Source: Bradyrhizobium sp. LTSP849 (GTDB taxonomy: Bacteria; Pseudomonadota; Alphaproteobacteria; Rhizobiales; Xanthobacteraceae). Taken from it: a stretch of DNA of 64,000 nt. The notes beneath the pieces were generated by a model. That model made no database searches. It saw nothing but the letters and a program-made list of their open reading frames with translations, and had not been told where the DNA came from. The DNA lies in assembly GCF_000938255.1 (NCBI RefSeq), contig NZ_JYMR01000052.1, positions 310,001-374,000 on the forward strand, given 5' to 3'. The position numbers were made by a program, and so were the translations under genes. The stretch's first letter is position 1, and the number at the start of each line of letters is the position of its first letter. Below, piece after piece: positions 61,795-64,000 of this stretch.

Positions 61795-62385
61795 ATGAGA
61801 GCAATATTGATACTCGTCTTGTTGGCCGTCGCCACTTGCAGCGCCCGGTGTGAGGAGACTTCCGCTCCTAGCCGGATCGACGGAATAACCAAGTCAGCGC
61901 GTGACATGATACCCGCCATGCCTTCAATGCCGTCCGTATCCTTACCGTCGATGCCCGACCTCTCGTTACCAGACCTTTCAGATGCGACCGGCAGAGTCAT
62001 GACGGAGTTCAACACATTTACTCAGCAAGTCGGCGACGCGCTGCCGATCCTCGAACAGATGGGTTATGAGGTCACCACGCTCAAAATCACCTGGGGTCTG
62101 CCGCCGAAAGCTCGGTTGCGTTTGAAATCAACCGGTAATCCGGACGTTCAAAAAGTGAACGCAATCGCGGCAAAGGCAACGAGCGGCGGCGTACTGATTT
62201 CCGCCCTCATCACGAGCGCGGCGACGGCAAAGCGTATCCAGAGCACTATGCGCTTGGGAACGGCGTACCTGGACGTGGATTTCGCGATACCGCCTCGGGT
62301 GAACATGAAGTTCGTTAGCGCCAAGGCGAACGACAAGGATGAATCACTTCGCGACGCTGACGAGTTGGAAATTGCTTGCAGGTGA
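61795..62385 (+). CDS. Secreted or periplasmic protein, unknown
   Basis: The 196-aa product has a signal peptide (MRAILILVLLAVATCSARC; cleavage likely near 16-20). A repeat-like segment rich in Met, Pro and Ser (MPSMPSVSLPSMPDLSLPDL, about 42-62) precedes a folded part (ITWGLPPKARLRLK, LGTAYLDVDFAIPPRVNMKF). No family recognised. It is divergent from the Mrr-like gene. Confidence 0.65.
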   Translation: MRAILILVLLAVATCSARCEETSAPSRIDGITKSARDMIPAMPSMPSVSLPSMPDLSLPDLSDATGRVMTEFNTFTQQVGDALPILEQMGYEVTTLKITWGLPPKARLRLKSTGNPDVQKVNAIAAKATSGGVLISALITSAATAKRIQSTMRLGTAYLDVDFAIPPRVNMKFVSAKANDKDESLRDADELEIACR

Positions 62386-62404
62386 CTCTGTGTCGTGTCG
62401 ATAA

Positions 62405-62496
62405 CCCGTAGGATGGTAGAGCGAAGCGAGGCCGATCACGCTTCTGACCGCGGTGAGGCATGATGGGTTTCGCAAGTGCTCTACCCATCCTACGGG
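62405..62496. repeat. Inverted-repeat element downstream of secreted-protein gene
   Basis: Arms CCCGTAGGATGGTAGAGC (62405-62422) and GCTCTACCCATCCTACGGG (62478-62496) pair with a single-base gap and flank 55 bp. A degenerate half (GATGGGTTTCGCAAGAG, then TTCTACCTATCC) lies at 60733-60761, beyond the nuclease gene. This is a typical Bradyrhizobium palindrome. The rest of the gap to 62759 shows the 18-bp direct repeats. Confidence 0.75.
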
Positions 62497-62688
62497 GCCT
62501 GAGCCCATTCCAAACAATTCACAGCTTACGAAGCTGCTGACGCATATGAAAAGCCGGCACCGCATGCCGCCTGGGCACGATAGGTGGAAGGTGCGATCGG
62601 AGACCTTTCCCTGACATGGTCAGCCAATGGGGCGGCCTGTTGCCTGAAGAAAGCGATCTGTTGGCAAGGGCGCCCGGATCTCGCTTCA

Positions 62689-62729
62689 TCTCTATTGGGA
62701 TTGACTAATTATCTCTATTGGGATTGACC
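62689..62729 (+). promoter_or_regulatory. 18-bp direct repeats upstream of toxin gene
   Basis: ATCTCTATTGGGATTGAC occurs at 62689-62706 and 62712-62729, 23 bp apart, 31 bp before the toxin ATG. Position fits a site for the antitoxin and its promoter (TTGAC in each). Autoregulation is known for such systems; binding here is inference. Confidence 0.6.
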
Positions 62730-62759
62730 GCATTGTTGCGGCATGGGATTGATGCTTCC

Positions 62760-63008
62760 ATGAAGGACGTCATTTACAGCGTCGAAGCGGTTCGGGCCTT
62801 GCGGCAACATTCGAACCGCAAGGCCGCCATCATGGCGAAGATCGACGCCTATGCAAAGAATCCGGCGGCGCAGGCAAACAACGTCAAGAAGCTGAAGGGC
62901 CGTCCGGACTACCGATTGCGGGTCGGCGACTTCCGGGTGATCTTCTCGGAAACGAAAGACACCGTCACCATTCACGATGTCGGACCACGCGGCGGGATCT
63001 ACGATTGA
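62760..63008 (+). CDS. RelE/ParE-family toxin
   Basis: The 82-aa product (MKDVIYSVEAVRALRQHSNR) has the RelE fold: KIDAYAKNPAA, KKLKGRPDYRLRVGDFRVIF, and C-terminal VTIHDVGPRGGIYD. Such toxins cleave mRNA at the ribosome or inhibit gyrase. The start at 62760 is the family N-terminus; a TTG at 62718 would extend it by 14 residues. It precedes its antitoxin, with the antitoxin start 11 nt past its stop. Confidence 0.9.
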   Translation: MKDVIYSVEAVRALRQHSNRKAAIMAKIDAYAKNPAAQANNVKKLKGRPDYRLRVGDFRVIFSETKDTVTIHDVGPRGGIYD

Positions 63009-63019
63009 AGGAAAGCACC

Positions 63020-63394
63020 ATGAACAAGGTACAGCGCATCAAGAGTCCCAGCGGCGAGGACATGGTTGTGCTATCGGCCGCAGATTATGAGCGCTTGGTG
63101 GAGGCGGCCGAGGATCAGAGGGACAGCGAAATTGCCGAGCGCTCCCGGAAGGCAATCGAGCGAGGCGAGATAGAGACCTTAACCTCCGCCGAGGCGAAGG
63201 AGCTGTTGGCCACCAAGAGCCCGCTTGCTTTCTGGAGGAACAAGCGCGGCCTGACGCAGGGCGCGTTGTCCAAGGCGAGCGGCGTCGCACAGGGCTTCAT
63301 TTCCGAGATCGAGGCCGGGAACAAGCCGGGCACCGCAGCGACGCTCAAAAAGCTCGCCACGGTCCTGAAGCTCACGGTCGACGACCTGATCTGA
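63020..63394 (+). CDS. XRE-family antitoxin
   Basis: The 124-aa product combines an N-terminal Phd/RelB-like part (VVLSAADYERLVEAAEDQRDSEIAERS) with a C-terminal XRE helix-turn-helix (LAFWRNKRGLTQGALSKASGVAQGFISEIEAGNKPG). This architecture is common where toxin precedes antitoxin. It neutralises the RelE-like toxin and probably represses the operon. Confidence 0.9.
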   Translation: MNKVQRIKSPSGEDMVVLSAADYERLVEAAEDQRDSEIAERSRKAIERGEIETLTSAEAKELLATKSPLAFWRNKRGLTQGALSKASGVAQGFISEIEAGNKPGTAATLKKLATVLKLTVDDLI

Positions 63395-63511
63395 CGAAAT
63401 GAACTATCGCAGCGAATTTCCAGGCTCTTCGCCGGACAGTGCCTCACCCAGCCTTGCGGACTGGAATCGCTCGGTTCGCCAATGACTTCAAGGACTGAGC
63501 GGGAGGCATTT

Positions 63512-63588
63512 TGGTAGCGGGAGAGGGACTCGAACCCCCGACCCCAGGATTATGATTCCCGTGCTCTAACCAGCTGAGCTACCCCGCC
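63512..63588 (-). tRNA. tRNA-Met (anticodon CAU), with encoded CCA
   Basis: The minus strand reads GGCGGGGTAGCTCAGCTGG and continues through an anticodon loop ATCATAA (CAU) between stem CGGGA/TCCTG, to TTCGAGTCCC and a terminal ACCA encoded in the DNA. Acceptor pairs 1 and 7 are G-U. The sequence matches the elongator-type alphaproteobacterial Met tRNA; a lysidine-modified Ile2 role is the alternative with this anticodon. Confidence 0.95.
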
Positions 63589-63747
63589 ACAGGGTACGCG
63601 GGGGCCGAAACAGGCCGATCTCGCGAACGCGCGGCATATAAGGAAGGGGGCGGCGGGCTGTCAAGCAAAGTGGGGCGTGGCTGGGGGCTGATTTTGGCGG
63701 CGGAATCGCGCCTATCAGGCACCAGACTCGCGGACAGTCCCCCTCAC

Positions 63748-63801
63748 CCGAAATCCGCGCTTTTGCGCGGATTTCGGCCTCTCCCCGCAGGCGGGGAGAG
63801 G
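63748..63801 (-). terminator. Two tandem hairpins after the right-edge gene
   Basis: A perfect 13-bp stem (CCGAAATCCGCGC, TTTT loop, 63748-63777) abuts a second stem CCTCTCCCCG/CGGGGAGAGG (63778-63801). They lie 15-70 bp past the stop of the leftward gene at the right edge. No T tract follows, so termination is plausible but not certain. Such hairpins are also dispersed repeats in this lineage. Confidence 0.5.
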
Positions 63802-63815
63802 CGAAGGAAGAACCG

Positions 63816-64000
63816 CTATTTCGGCCGGACCGTCGGGTCGCCGCCGGGGCTACCGGGGGGCGGGATCACGGGCATGGCGCCGTCGGTCGAGGGCGCGGGG
63901 GCATGCATTTCGGGGTCTACGCCGGAGGGCGGGCAGAGCACGCCGTCGGTTTTGGCGAGTTTGTCGCCGAGCGGTTCCCGGGACTGGCCGGTGGTGGTGC
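63816..64000 (-). CDS. C-terminal part of a Pro-rich hypothetical protein
   Basis: The minus strand reads open from the window edge to TAG at 63816-63818. The 61 codons include GDKLAKTDGVLCPPSGVDPE and end in PVIPPPGSPGGDPTVRPK. The start lies outside. The third positions are strongly G+C-rich, as in coding DNA here. It lies upstream of (and on the same strand as) tRNA-Met. No family recognised. Confidence 0.7.
   Translation of the reverse strand, partial: TTTGQSREPLGDKLAKTDGVLCPPSGVDPEMHAPAPSTDGAMPVIPPPGSPGGDPTVRPK

Noticed and set aside
63512..63588. Attachment site in tRNA-Met
   Set aside because: No direct repeat of the tRNA 3' end was found in the window and there is no integrase.
1..64000. 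CRISPR array, transposase or rRNA
   Set aside because: No regular short repeats with spacers, no transposase motif and no rRNA sequence are visible.

Overview
The window looks like chromosome of a Bradyrhizobium-type alphaproteobacterium (Nitrobacteraceae). The evidence is the high G+C coding pattern, a Rhizobiales-style flagellar cluster (motE, a DUF1217-type protein, roughly 300-residue flagellins), many branched-chain-amino-acid-type (HAAT) ABC transporters, an NiCoT metal permease, and abundant palindromic intergenic repeats. Species assignment is inference; no rRNA is present.

Region 1 (1-16222) is a flagellar locus. A long leftward series runs motA, fliM, a small membrane protein, fliN, fliG, flhB, then flgB, flgC, fliE, flgG, flgA, flgI, then motE, flgH, fliL, fliP, and ends in two tandem flagellin genes, the last one cut by the window edge. 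A divergent rightward unit holds a DUF1217-type protein, flgF and fliI. Flagellin size and gene content resemble the thin, lateral-type flagellum of Bradyrhizobium. Six putative promoters in this locus share one pattern: two AGC/AAGC half-sites 11 bp apart, about 8 nt upstream of a CTA-type -10 element. This suggests one OmpR/CtrA-class regulator drives the whole regulon and is the strongest regulatory finding here.

Region 2 (16223-26205) carries a Cys-rich MarR-type regulator, a non-coding repeat block, a ketopantoate-reductase-like protein, a winged-helix/YkgJ cysteine-cluster fusion, a HerA-like ATPase, and a TonB receptor overlapping an NiCoT nickel/cobalt permease gene.

Region 3 (26246-34307) is a leftward operon joining a luciferase-like FMN monooxygenase, two AhpD/CMD-type proteins and a complete HAAT transporter (substrate-binding protein, fused LivHM, LivG, LivF). 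Upstream lie an orphan MetQ-like binding protein and the internally deleted remnant of a second one.

Region 4 (34453-41044) is drug efflux: a MATE pump divergent from a TetR regulator across a strong palindrome, then an RND pump and adaptor without an outer-membrane channel gene.

Region 5 (41753-57778) is catabolic: a GntR regulator between a leftward operon (Zn alcohol dehydrogenase, cupin, quinone oxidoreductase, HAAT transporter, HIBADH-like reductase, DUF1330) and a rightward one (LLM flavin monooxygenase, polysaccharide-deacetylase-fold hydrolase). A BisC-like molybdoenzyme and an oligopeptide-type binding protein follow. The substrate is not evident.

Region 6 (57800-64000) is accessory: a perfect 31-bp palindrome, a second copy of the roughly 640-bp non-coding repeat seen in region 2, several very small genes (one only 59 codons), a membrane-anchored Mrr-like nuclease, a toxin-antitoxin pair, tRNA-Met(CAU) and the 3' end of a proline-rich gene. 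No CRISPR array, integrase, transposase or rRNA was seen.
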